Shown: one piece after another, positions 31,342 to 42,092 of the stretch
Numbering within the stretch: the stretch's first letter is position 1
Layout of the letters: every line of letters starts with the position of its first letter
Assembly: GCA_001599755.1 (NCBI GenBank)
Contig: BCHX01000004.1
Coordinates: 4,712,001 to 4,776,000, forward strand
Reading direction: 5' to 3'
Origin: Gliomastix tumulicola
Lineage: Eukaryota > Ascomycota > Sordariomycetes > Hypocreales > Bionectriaceae
Length of the DNA: 64,000 bases
Notes under the pieces: model-generated
The model's input: the letters and a program-made list of their open reading frames with translations, nothing else
Database searches by the model: none
Told to the model about the DNA's origin: nothing
Translations under genes and position numbers: made by a program

Positions 31342-32363
31342 TATTCATTCATGAGCGACCCCGCCCTGTGACATGAAATATTGGAAGCCGTGCTCAGATC
31401 CGAGGGAAGAACCAGACGCAACCGTATTCCGAGATGTACTTGAGCCGAGTCTTATTTCAACGCATTGGAAAAATGCCATGTGCGATTTTCTTTCTTGCTT
31501 GATGGTAAGGTCAAACTCTTTCGAAGTCTCTTCTCTGTTGCTTCCCCAGTACGGGTGCCACAAGGCGTTCAGAGTGCTCTGGAACATGACTGGTACTGGT
31601 GACTTGTTTGATCGCGGCGCCGTCGAGAACTCAGCTGAACCGTGGGTGAGGCAGAAATCTTCTTGACTCTTCGACCAGACGGGGACAGTGCGTTGCGGGC
31701 ATGACTAAGAGCAAGATGACATCAGGATTTAAGACTTTAGGAGTTCAGGGAAGACAACCCAAGAAAGGGGGGAAGACAAGTGTCGGGGAGTGGTCATACC
31801 TTGTCATACCTTGCCCCTTGTCTCCCTCGAAATATTCTGAAGAATGTTGGTCGCCATTGCGCTGTTCTGGCATTGAGGAGATTAGAGGCGGATGAAGAAG
31901 AAATAGAAAATGTTCAACAAATGCTTCGATGCACTGCTGCTGTTATCTGTCGGTCTGTCGACCTCATCATGGGAAGGTACGATATGGACGCTTGGCCCTT
32001 ACCTTGGACTTTAGCCTTTCTCGTTACTTGGGAAGGAATCACACCATCAACTGTCATCCGCAGCACGTAGAAGCCTGAAATATCGCTACCCATCACATTA
32101 CCTTGGTAAAAAGACTTACAACAAGCAAGAACTGATTTGTATGAACTCTCTTGATCATGTTTTGAAACTTCATAGATTTTTATCCATTGTATCGGCAAGG
32201 TGTACTTACATACTAGGTATGCTAACGAGTCGACTTGCAAGATTCGTTACATTGTACCTTCCCCTTGGCCTCTCCGTTTTTCCAGATGAGCAGAGATGAC
32301 TTAAGTCATGTCTCTTGAACAAGGTGACGTGCGTGGCGTCAAACTGGACAAATGGCCTGCGGG

Positions 32364-33122
32364 TCAGGGCCGGCATTTGTACCCCTCAACCATGGCATCC
32401 AGCAGCACAAGGAATTGAAAGAGAGTGTAACCAATCGCAACATGATGTAGATGGCATGACCACCACGGCTCGAACTCCGTATCTGCACCATTTTGAGGGA
32501 GCCAAGATAGCCCAGGAATCCGGCGCGTTGTGAATCGGTAGTAGGACGTCAATGCCAGGTCGGTAAAGGGTTTATAGATGAAGCAGCAGGTAATGGATAC
32601 CACCGCAACCGCAAGAAGAAATGGGCCGCCTTCAAACCCCATTCTGTCCTCGACAAGAGGACGCAAGAGGTAGTCTCCAGCCACAAACATCGCGGACATG
32701 AGCACACCAGACATCATGCTGGCGGCACTCGTGAAGTCCTCCCTCCGGAGCCTCCTCCCAAGCCTCTCGGCTTCGCAGCCCTCGTAGCCGAGCATGATGC
32801 CGCAGCACAGCAGGGGACCGACCCAAAACTGGAGGTACAGGGGGCCAAAAGATTCGTCTGTCCAGAAGAACACCCTCCACAGAAGCAACAGGACGAAATC
32901 CGCGCACGATGAGAATATGAGCAGGCGGTAATTGCGAATGTCTGAAGTCGAGGGCAGCAGCGGCCAGAGAAGAAGCGGTAAAGCGGCGCCGAAGGTGAAG
33001 AGCGATTTGTACAGGCCGAGCATTGCTTGGGCATCTTCGATGCAGGTTGTGACATTGAGTGCTGGAGCGATACCGCCAATGTAAGGGGGGTTTAGGTGGG
33101 ACGAGGGTGCCGGCGTGGCCAT
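32364..33122 (-). CDS. Multi-pass membrane protein of unknown function
   Basis: A 252-aa single-exon protein from ATG 33122. Hydrophobic segments follow one another: LYKSLFTFGAALPLLLWPLL, RLLIFSSCADFVLLLLWRVFFW, YLQFWVGPLLCCGIMLGY, MMSGVLMSAMFVAGDYLL, FLLAVAVVSITCCFIY and HVAIGYTLFQFLVLLDAMV. That is about six membrane spans, with a charged loop EAERLGRRLRREDF in the middle. There is no signal peptide in the cleavable sense and no known transporter motif. Family unknown. It lies 467 bp downstream of the HeLo-NACHT-ankyrin gene on the same strand. Confidence 0.8.
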   Translation of the reverse strand: MATPAPSSHLNPPYIGGIAPALNVTTCIEDAQAMLGLYKSLFTFGAALPLLLWPLLPSTSDIRNYRLLIFSSCADFVLLLLWRVFFWTDESFGPLYLQFWVGPLLCCGIMLGYEGCEAERLGRRLRREDFTSAASMMSGVLMSAMFVAGDYLLRPLVEDRMGFEGGPFLLAVAVVSITCCFIYKPFTDLALTSYYRFTTRRIPGLSWLPQNGADTEFEPWWSCHLHHVAIGYTLFQFLVLLDAMVEGYKCRP

Positions 33123-33589
33123 TTTTCAGTAGGAGTTGAGTTGGGAATGTCGATTTGAAGTGATGGTGTTATGCGAGGGAAGACCGGGATGGGAACGAAT
33201 GGTACCCCGAGTGGTTTATTCTTCTAATTTAAAGCTCTCTCACTTGCGCCACTAGACTTCTACTATCGAAAACCTTGATTGGGCCTCGCAGAGTGGCAGG
33301 GAAACAGTCCTCCTTTCGGGGGGGCTGGTGAGGGGGCTGGCAACCTGTGTTTTTTTATCCATCTCACCACTCGCGTGCCAGGCTGCCAAAACGTCAGCTT
33401 GGAGCTCAGGTGCAGTGTACATCTGAAAACGCAAAAAGCAATTGTAGATTTCGAATAGTTTCTGGAACTTTGTTAGGACTGGCCGGTGCACCTAGAAGTG
33501 AAGTCTTTTGCGAGGCGGTGAACGTGCGCCTATCACCTTTAACTAACTACTGGACTTACTCACGATATGGCGCTGTATATTTAGGCTTA
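33123..33589. other. Intergenic
   Basis: Spacer between two minus-strand genes. It should hold the membrane-protein promoter and the 3' UTR of the NOD-like receptor. Nothing else seen. Confidence 0.5.
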
Positions 33590-36500
33590 TCAGCTTGGTG
33601 GACGACTGTCCTCGGGGATCCCGACTTTTTCCATTTCCGACCAGATCAGATCAGCTATTTCACCATCGCTCCAGTCGTCGGCATAGTCCAATGCAGTCAA
33701 GCCTTCGGAGTCTGTCGTGTTGATGTCGCAGCCGGCGTCAACCAGTAATTTTGCTACAGCAACCTGATTCTTTTCGGCGGCCAGAGAAAGAGGTGTAAAA
33801 GAAGGAGGGCCCGCGGCGCGATTCATATCCGCGCCGGCCTGGATTAGGATGTCAATGACGAGTGGGAAGCCGTGTTCAGCAGCGAAATGGAGAGGTTGCC
33901 ATCCTTCTCGGCTGACCTCCTCGATGTCAGCCCCGTACTCAAGGAGAAGTCTTACGACTTCGTCGTGGCCTTCGGTTGCCGACATCATTAGCGGCGTCGT
34001 ACCATCGGTCTGTGCCTTGGCGTTGATGTGCCCGCCACTCTCGAGCAAGAGCCTCACTACTTGTGCGTGGCCTCCCAAGGCGGCATCGTGCAGCGGCATG
34101 CTGCCGTCATTCGATCTGGTATTCGTCTCCGCGCCATTGTCAATAAGCCACCGGACTGCCTCGACGTCTCCGTACGTAGCCGCAAAATGGAGAGCTGAGG
34201 CGCCGTCGCTGCGTCTAGCATGAATGTCGGCGCCACGATCGTGGAGAATCTTCATCATCTCGACTTGACCAGTCAGAGCGGCCAAGTGGAATGCGGTGAC
34301 CCCTTCTGATGAGCTCGCATGGACATCGCTGCCATGGTCGAGGAGAAATTTTACTAGCCCCCCATTTCCACTGTCTACAGCGAGATGAAGCGGATTGTAG
34401 TCATCTTGCGTGAGCGTTACAGCGTTGACGTTGGCACCGGCTGCAACGAGTATCCTGACCACGGCCAAGTTACCGCTTCTTGCTGGATGGTGGATTTCTG
34501 TCACTCCCCAAGCATTTACAGTCCCCAGCCTCGCACCAGCCTCTAGAAGCCGCTCGAGGGTGTTGGTATTTCCCTTGCTGGCCGCGACCGATGCAGCTGT
34601 GAACCCGTGGCGACTTCGCGCATTGACATCGTGGCCATCCCTCACCAGACGCTCAATCCAGTCAGACCATCCCCACATCGCGGCGAAGAAGAGAGGCCCT
34701 GGCGACGGGCCTTCCTCGTCTAGGAGAGGGGCTTTGGACTGCGTACTCTCGTACCACCTGGCCCAGGCATCCCACACGGGGTTGCCGCGGTGGTGGAAAA
34801 ACGCCTCGACTAGTTTCCTGGCTGCCTCGTCCGCCGCTCCGTAGTTATAGTGCTTCCACCAGCGTGCGGCTGCGTATCGGCGAAACGCGTAGGCTAGGGT
34901 CGCAGAATCGGCCACTCGGTGGTCTTCCCATATCCTGGGGAACTTGATGTAATGTAGACAGATCTTGGCGAGGGTGTTATTTTCCGCGCTCTCAGCCTCG
35001 GCCTTCGTTTCTTCGCATGTGACGCGTGCCGATCCTGGGGACGCTTCAAGTCTCAAGGCAGGTATCAAGAACTCCCTGACCGAGAAGTGCGTCATATGTA
35101 CCGTCGAGAGGGCCAAATCTGGGCCCGAGCTGGATTGTTCCTCCTCCTCAGAAGACGACGAGGGAGGTCGAATCTCAATGAGCGAGCCACAAAAGCCCAA
35201 TATTTCGCTGTCGATGTACTCCTGGTCGATGGTATCGGGCAGCTCGTCCGCATCAAAGGGTTTGTCTTGACAATCCAGGTCCACTAGAACTGCCTCAGCG
35301 AGCTCCCCTATCGTAAGCGGGCGGAAAGCGAGTGCTGCCCAGCGTAGTATCGAAACGACCCGAGTCCTCTCCTTGCCTGATCGACGCATGATATTCTCCC
35401 AGTCTCTTCCGTAAATGCTCTCGATCCCCGATGGTGTGTCTTCGATGGTTCTTTGAAGCTGCCTTTTGTTCAGCCCCTTGCGTAGACTATCAGACTGCAA
35501 CTTCGCCCAGAGAAATTGGCCATCGCTCTTGCCTGCAATGGCTTCGGAAATTTCGCCCTGGATATCCAGAGACTTGTTGGGTAGCTTCTTCTGTACCATG
35601 GCCTCGGAAAACACTAAAATGTCGGCCTTAGTATCCTCTGGGTAAATTCTGAACTCGCAGAAGTCGACATTTTCATTGTTGGTAGTCATGACTTCGCGGA
35701 TCGAAGTCTGATCCCGGCTGACCATCAGAAGACGGCTGCGCGAGCCATGCACTGCGCTCTTGAGGTCTTCTAGCATATCCTCCACCGAGACGGCACACTC
35801 ATCGAGCCCGTCTGCCACGAAGGTGCAACCGGGGACGTCGTGAGAAATATCTTTGAGAAGTCGAATGACGACGGCTTTGGTGGCGGACTGCCCCGGTTGA
35901 GCCGCCAGCTGCTTTCTTGCCACCTGCAGCCCGATCTCACTTTGGGACACCATCTGCGAGACCCAGCAACGCATGGCTAGGAAGGGATCGTTGCGGCCCC
36001 CATGCTGGGAGAAGAAGAAATAGACAACCGGTGCCGACGGACTGATGGTGGAGGTTGCATGCTCAATAAGCCGCGAGCATAACACTGTTTTGCCAAACCC
36101 GCCGGGCGCATGGATCCAGAGGAGTTTGGGGAGTGAGTCGGGGAAGTCAGATGATAACCAAAAAGTGTACTCGTCCTGGTGAAGCATCCAGTCGCAGGTC
36201 GTATCCGCCCTTTTACGCAGCGAGTCCTCATAGATGTCAAGGGAGGATTTTGAGTTGCCTTCGAGCCACGCATGTACGGTCCTCACCATCTCGACTAAGG
36301 TCCATTGTTAGCTTGCCCTTTTGCTCCTAAGTGCGGACTTCGGGCAGTGCCAGACATTACCTTTGCCCTCTGCCTCGAGGCGTGCAATCCCTTCTTCCAG
36401 CTCAGTAAGGTCAAGCTTATCCGAGGCGGCCGTGGCTGACGCTTCATCACTGACTGGTATCAAGTCGTAAAGTCGCTTGACGGCCTCGCCAAAAACTGTG

Positions 36501-36925
36501 ACTTGTTTCGCACGAGTCGCCTTCCCTGCCATCACCCAACGAACCTTTTCCCATTTTGTCCCTTTGGACATTCTCTCGGATACGGACGACTGGCCGAGGC
36601 TCGCCTTCCCTTTCGCATCGGAACCCTTCGCCTCACCAGACTCCTCCTCCTTAAACACCCGTTCAATGCTCTTCAAAAGTTTGTCCACCGCTGCCGACAC
36701 CTTGGGATCGTCCAGCACTCCTTGCGTGCTTTCAAGGCGCTGGCCTTGCTGGTAGAGTCCGACATGCCGTCCCCAGCGCTCGAAGAGGACCTTGGAGCTG
36801 TCGAGCTGGGCCGTGAGGTTCTCCGAGCCGGCCTCGAAGCTCTTGTAGTTTTGCGTCCGCTCGATCACGTCTACGCAGGTGTTGAAGAGGCCTCCGAGGC
36901 CGACCGCGAGACTGATGGGGTCCAT
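33590..36925 (-). CDS. HeLo-NACHT-ankyrin NOD-like receptor
   Basis: Predicted 1089-aa STAND receptor from two exons, 36925-36361 and 36294-33590. They join across a 66-bp intron (GTAATG donor, branch AGCTAAC, acceptor TTAG, phase 1). Residues 1-~188 form a HeLo domain (MDPISLAVGLGGLFNTCVDVIERTQNYKSFE), the membrane-targeting cell-death domain known from HET-S-like proteins. A NACHT ATPase follows, with P-loop GGFGKT (Lys257), Walker B FVADGLDEC (near 347-355) and the fungal NACHT downstream region. From about residue 610 to the end there are roughly ten diverged ankyrin repeats, ending near LDYADDWSDGE. The family acts in heterokaryon incompatibility and probably in detecting non-self. Ligand unknown. 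All key motifs are present, so it looks functional. Confidence 0.93.
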
Positions 36926-37393
36926 TATGCGTATGTCTGCGCGCTGGGCTTGTGCGCTACGAGATGAGAAATGCCTCTCTTGGTGATTGTGCTGATGTCG
37001 GGGTGATATTTGATTTTCGGGCGATGCCTGACCCCTCATTTGCCTTATTTCTGCCTGATTGGCTGGGAGTGCGCCTTATGCATCGCCACAGTGCTTTGGG
37101 GGCGGTGCAGTGGCGGCGAGCCCGGCCGTCAGGCGCATTTGGCAGGTGTGTTGGCAGTGACTATTGTTGTGCTTATCTTTTTGACCAATGAGATCATACG
37201 TTCTGTGGTGTGGCTGCATTCATCTGCGGCGTTGATGGAACTCGATGAGCGTGAATCGAGGGATGTCTTTAGCAAAGGATTCGCAACAAGAAGGCACAAT
37301 TCATGACGAGATGTGAACATGTATATACTAAGACAATGCTACGACGAGCGGAATATCAACAAATGAAGACAAACACCAAGCAGCCCCCCCCCT
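36926..37393. other. Intergenic
   Basis: Contains the promoter of the HeLo-NACHT-ankyrin gene and the 3' UTR of the beta-helix gene. No further feature seen. Confidence 0.5.
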
Positions 37394-38458
37394 TTAGCAG
37401 ATGTTGAGGTTCGCGTTCCCCGACAGCTCCCAACCAATGTTCTCGCCGCAAGGGTTCTCAACAACATTGTTGTCGTTCACCTCGATGCCGAGGAAGATGC
37501 CACTGTTGTTCGGGAACTCATCGCGCGCCGCAAGCCGCACGTCGCCGCCGCCGTTGACGACACCGCTCTCGATGGCGAGGTTGTAGCAGTTCTCGATGAG
37601 GATGGCGTTGTTCCCGTTGTCAGCCAGGTCGATGCTGCCAATGCTCGCGGCGCCAGACTGCGACACGCAGAAGATGCCCCGGCCGCCGCCGCGGGATTTC
37701 ACGTGGTCGATGAAGACGTTGGTGGTCGTGTAGCTGCCGTCGGCGAGCTGCCCGTTGTTGTTGGCGAAGCGCAGCGTCGCGTAGCCGGTGCCCGTGGCCA
37801 CATTCTCTCCATCGACAGTCCCGACTCTCGCGTTGGTCGTCGTCTGCAGGAGCAAAGCGCACTCGCCGACGTCGCGGGCGATAACAGAGTCAATGGTCAG
37901 ACCGTCAATATTCCACGTCTCGACGGCGTGGCTGCCCGCGCCGCTGACGGTGATGGTGCCCATGGACACGTTCGTGTTGGCGGCCTCGTCGCGCTCGAAG
38001 CGGATGCCCAGGCCACCGCTGAGGTTCATGGTGATCTCGCCCAGACTGAGGTTGTCGGTGCCGTAGAAGCGCATGGCGAAGTAGGGGTTGCCAGTCAGGC
38101 TGAGGTATGGGATGGACACGTCCGAGGCGTCCAGCACCTGGATGCCGCCACGGCCGCTCGCAGCGTTGGTCTCGATGGTGCCGCAGCCCTCGAAGATCTT
38201 GCCGCTGGTGATGCCGATGGATGAGGTGCCGATGCTCCCTGAGGCGATGACGGAGAGTCTCTGGCCACTGGAGATGGTGTCGAGGGCAGTCTGAATGGCT
38301 TCATAGTAGTTGTCGCCGCTGTAGACCTCGGAGCCGCCGACGGTGGCTACGTAGGAGCCCTCACCAGTGACAGTGGCGTCTGGGGTACCAGAGCCGCACT
38401 GGGCGGACACGACGCCGGCGAGGGCCAGCACCGTGGCGATAATGGGAAGTCGTGCCAT
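37394..38458 (-). CDS. Secreted right-handed beta-helix (pectate-lyase-like) protein
   Basis: A 354-aa secreted protein. The ORF is open upstream to 38584, but ATG 38458 gives a clean signal peptide (MARLPIIATVLALAGVVSA, cleavage before QCGSG) and sits about 100 bp from a TATA box. The body shows repeating short beta-strand rungs with N, G, D and S turns (IPYLSLTGNPYFAMRFYG, LSLGEITMNLSGGLGIRFE, LTIDSVIARDVGECALLL, IGSIDLADNGNNAILIENC), the pattern of parallel beta-helix pectate-lyase-like folds. Several N-glycosylation sequons and an ending Cys are present. I see no clear pectate-lyase catalytic motif, so the activity is open: polysaccharide lyase, hydrolase or binding protein. Extracellular. 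It lies between two NOD-like receptors, but such proteins are widespread. Confidence 0.85.
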   Translation of the reverse strand: MARLPIIATVLALAGVVSAQCGSGTPDATVTGEGSYVATVGGSEVYSGDNYYEAIQTALDTISSGQRLSVIASGSIGTSSIGITSGKIFEGCGTIETNAASGRGGIQVLDASDVSIPYLSLTGNPYFAMRFYGTDNLSLGEITMNLSGGLGIRFERDEAANTNVSMGTITVSGAGSHAVETWNIDGLTIDSVIARDVGECALLLQTTTNARVGTVDGENVATGTGYATLRFANNNGQLADGSYTTTNVFIDHVKSRGGGRGIFCVSQSGAASIGSIDLADNGNNAILIENCYNLAIESGVVNGGGDVRLAARDEFPNNSGIFLGIEVNDNNVVENPCGENIGWELSGNANLNIC

Positions 38459-39810
38459 TGCGGGTAGGTAGATGGAAAAGCTAATAGAGACGATACAAGA
38501 CGCCAGGTCTGTTGTTTCTCCCCCAAAACGAAACACGAGGGAAACGCCCGCCCTATATATACCGGTCCATCGGTCTGACAACAAAAGCCTTGATCCCCCT
38601 TTCTCCGACTTGTTTCACAGTCATACCGGCACTTACCGCAAGACCATTGCCTGACCTGGCAATCAACCTGCGACGGCGACAAGACTCCGTTCGTGTTTCG
38701 GGTCCAGGTTGCAGGGTTGCCCCGGGCTATCTAGGCCCGGAGCCAGCACCCCCCAGCACGCTGACGCAAAATCGCCCAAAGGCCATACTCCGTACTTAAA
38801 GCTTTATGGAGGGAGGGCCCCTTCCGTCGCCGGGGGTAGTGCTGCCGTAATTGGCGGATTTATTGGGGTTTGGCTCACAGGCGCGTATACGAAGTGCCGG
38901 CCGAATCTAATGCACCGTCGATCTTTAGCCAGATGTGAGCTTGATTCCGGGCGAGGTGATATTGCCAAGCATAGCCAAAATTCACCACTTATAGCAGTCG
39001 CTGAGGCGAGGGACCTGCCGGGTCTCTTCGCGATCCATTGCCCCGAGGATAGATAGTCCAGAGACGAAGGGGTGAGAGGTCCCGATCGAGGTCACGGCGA
39101 AATGCCCAAAGGTTCATCCTTTCCTCTGAGATCTACACGGAAATTTGCTGCCATCTCTTCCTTTGCCCCAGATTTATCGAACACATTCCGCGGAGAGGGC
39201 TTTTGTCGCATCTAGAGCGAGACTCATTGGGTCAGCTTCATTGGACATGGATGGGACACTGGTGGCCAACCTAGCCCAAAATATGTCAGGAACTGCTATC
39301 CTTTTACGACTAAGAAATGAAGAAGAAATACCAGGCTCGAGGGCCAGCTCGTAGACAATTATGAAAGCCCTAAAGAAAGTGTCTTGCTCTGCTATCGCTT
39401 GAGATGAAACTGTCTTGGCCATTCATCAGGGGAAAATGCGAGGCCAAATACGTCCAGTTGCGAATGTTGAATCTCGTCTCATCCATAAATATACCGCTGA
39501 CACGATACATCCAACTCTTAGTAGAATTCGAATGCTCTTCGACCCAATCCGTCTGCAAGTTGGCCAGATAATGGACATATTATATGTTAGCTTTGACTTT
39601 AAATTAGCGTTTTCAGAGTGAAACCTTATCGAATCCCGCTGTCAACCGACGAACCTGTCAAAATTTAGCTCACTGAAAAAGTGCCACTAACAAAGCTAGC
39701 ATTGCTTTAGAGTGATGATGTCCTGCGAAAGATGCGTCAGCACCATGCTCGACCTCCTCCCTCCTTCATATCAGTATTCTCAGTGTATTGTTGTTCATTG
39801 CTAGCCTACC
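38459..39810. other. Divergent intergenic spacer
   Basis: Lies between the beta-helix gene (-) and the membrane-protein gene (+), so both promoters are here. No coding region, tRNA or transposon remnant recognised. Confidence 0.45.
38554..38562 (-). promoter_or_regulatory. TATA box of beta-helix gene
   Basis: Minus-strand TATATATAG about 96 bp upstream of ATG 38458, a usual distance for a TATA-driven fungal gene with a short leader. Confidence 0.55.
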
Positions 39811-42037
39811 ATGACGGCGGCCCCTGAAGACTCGCCGGGGCCGGATGGTGGTCGAGAGTCCAGTCACGGGCCTGATATCGGTAAGGCTGCTACTCTTCAC
39901 GATAGTGGATGTTTTCGTCATGCTGACGTGTCTCGTCCTCAAGATCCTAGGAGGCCTCGCTCTTCTCACGATGCAGGCAATATCACAGCGCCAATCGCTC
40001 ACTCACATCGATCTGACGGCTCGTCTCCTTCATCTCCACTTCCACATACCGGCAACTCTTCTTATACACCCTCATCCGATTCTCACTACATCTTCCGCGG
40101 TCTAAGAGCGAGGAAACCACCGGCTTTGCGAGCATGGATTAGGTGTCTCGGACGATGGCTCGTGACCGTCGTCTTTATCGTGGCTGTCTATGCTGTCCTT
40201 ATCGGGTATTCCGACTACGATGTCATGTCCAGGAAGCAAAAACGCCAGTTCAGCGCGCTCGTCACGGGTTTCCTCATTGCGCTGGCGCTCATCACGCTGG
40301 GCCATCTAACTAGCATCGTAGTCGATTTACGATGGTGGATGTTGAGTCGGAGAGCTCGATCCCGACAAAAGGTCTGTCTTTTACTTTGAGACGCCCAGAT
40401 GGGACATGAGCTGATCGTGGTATCGGGGCAGATTTCTAACCTTTTGCGGTGCCACAGCATGGGTGCTGTTGTCATGCTGGCTTTTAAGTCACGACGCTGG
40501 ACGTTACATCTTGCGGTCGCGATCTGGATCTTGCTTCTCATTGTAAGCGTCAACATATAAAGATGAGAATGTTAGCCAAGCTCACACCAAGCATAGGGAT
40601 CACAAGTCGCATATGCGGCAATGCCACTCTGCTACTCGGTGGAGAAGACACAGGACAAGGCGCTTCTCCGACCGGGAGACGTATTGATCTCAAACATGTC
40701 GTCGATTCAGACCACGAAAGTGATCGCATCCTCATCGTCGTCAGTCAAGGCGCAACAGTACACTGCGAACAGGTATGGTCTGCTACCGGGCTATGAGGAA
40801 TGAGGGCAGGCGGACTAATCACATGCTCGGCAGCTACGGTACCATCTCCCTCGCCTTCTACCAAGGCAATATTACCGATATGCAGGAGCCGGGGATGCTT
40901 TGGTACTCCGATGATTACCTCATGTTCTGCGACCAGAGCAGCACGTGGTGCTCGTACATCTTCCACGAGACAAACCCGCAGTCGCTTCGAAACCCGGATG
41001 CCATCCCCGTTGTTGCCACGACAAATCGCACGGTGAACGCTACATCGCAGTGTGCGAGCTATCCCGTCAGACGAGGCAGCAACGGAACGGAGGACACCAT
41101 CCTCGTGGACCGCCAAGGAAGCATACTCGAGATCCCACTCCCTGTGCGTGGCGGCCTGGACCAGTCCACCTTCATCACGAATACATCATCATCATCTGAG
41201 TGCGGTCGTGACTGTGGCATCGTCTCGGTCTTCGAAGCCTCTCCGTCATCAGCATGGTACTACAACTGCACCACTACCTTGGGCCCCGTTTCCAACGCTG
41301 TCGTGCCCGATCACAAACTGGGAGCCGATCTCACCCGCCTAGCTACAACCGCCATTGCTCTCCGGGGCTATGCGCCCAGTAACGAGCAGAACAACAACGA
41401 CACGCAGTTCCAGATATACCCATCCGAGTCCATATATGGCGTTCCGCTCAACGGCAGCGCGGACAGCATGGCCTTCCTCCTGTCCCGCTTTGCCATCGGC
41501 GTCATCGCGGTCACTGCAGAAGCCAATTCAGACATCACCGTCAACGGGAAGACGCCTCACATCGGGCAGAAGCTGAACATCCAGCACTGGAATACCGTGC
41601 ATCTCATCTTTGGCCTCACGGCGGGTCTGCAGCTTGTGCTTGCTGTTGGGGCGACTTGGGTGTCTAGGAGAGTCGTCATTCCCACGGGCGGGTCGGTGGC
41701 CGAGTCACAGGTCTTGCGGCCCATGATGGAGAACGACGATGGGACCCGGCAGCTGGGTGCTGGAAATATTGATGAGAAGAGGCAAAGCGGTAGGCAAGAG
41801 AAGAAGAAGGGGGACTGTTGGATATACCGAGACCAGCATGTGGGCGACGGGATCTATGATTTATTCATGGAAAGGTCCGCAACATCAAACTCGACCAATC
41901 CAGAATGCGAGCCCTCTCCGGACAACGACTCCAATGAGACCAGAGAAATGAGAGATCGTGGCGTTCAGCTCGCAGACGGAGCGCGGAGGGACTCACGGCA
42001 AAGCATCCATGGCCATGCGCCGAAGACGAGGTCTTAG
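39811..42037 (+). CDS. Four-exon membrane protein with large extracytoplasmic domain
   Basis: Predicted 683-aa protein. Exons: 39811-40371, 40432-40542, 40597-40772 and 40834-42037. Introns are 60, 54 and 61 bp, in phases 0, 0 and 2. The joins restore continuous protein such as RSRQK|ISNLLRC and ILLLI|GSQVAYAAMPLCYSVE. The N-terminal ~110 residues are disordered. Membrane segments are WLVTVVFIVAVYAVLIGY, FLIALALITLGHL and LAVAIWILLLIGSQVAYAAM. A ~330-residue domain follows with many Cys and N-glycosylation sites (probably outside the membrane), then a last span LIFGLTAGLQLVLAVGATWV and a charged tail. It resembles a fungal family of unknown role that I recognise only by the GYxDYDVMSxKxKRQF and DLRWW motifs. 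Splicing is well supported by frame; the function is not known. Confidence 0.82.
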
Positions 42038-42092
42038 GACTACGTAAAATAAGTAACAGTAATATCTTTATTCGACAGTATTGACAGTGACT

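Larger units (their letters stand above)
30238..32363. other. Intergenic with weak coding candidates
   Basis: A 2.1-kb spacer. It holds two weak candidates listed separately (30480-30785 plus and 30781-31341 minus). The right half (31350-32360) is AT-rich and I see nothing supportable in it. Confidence 0.4.
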
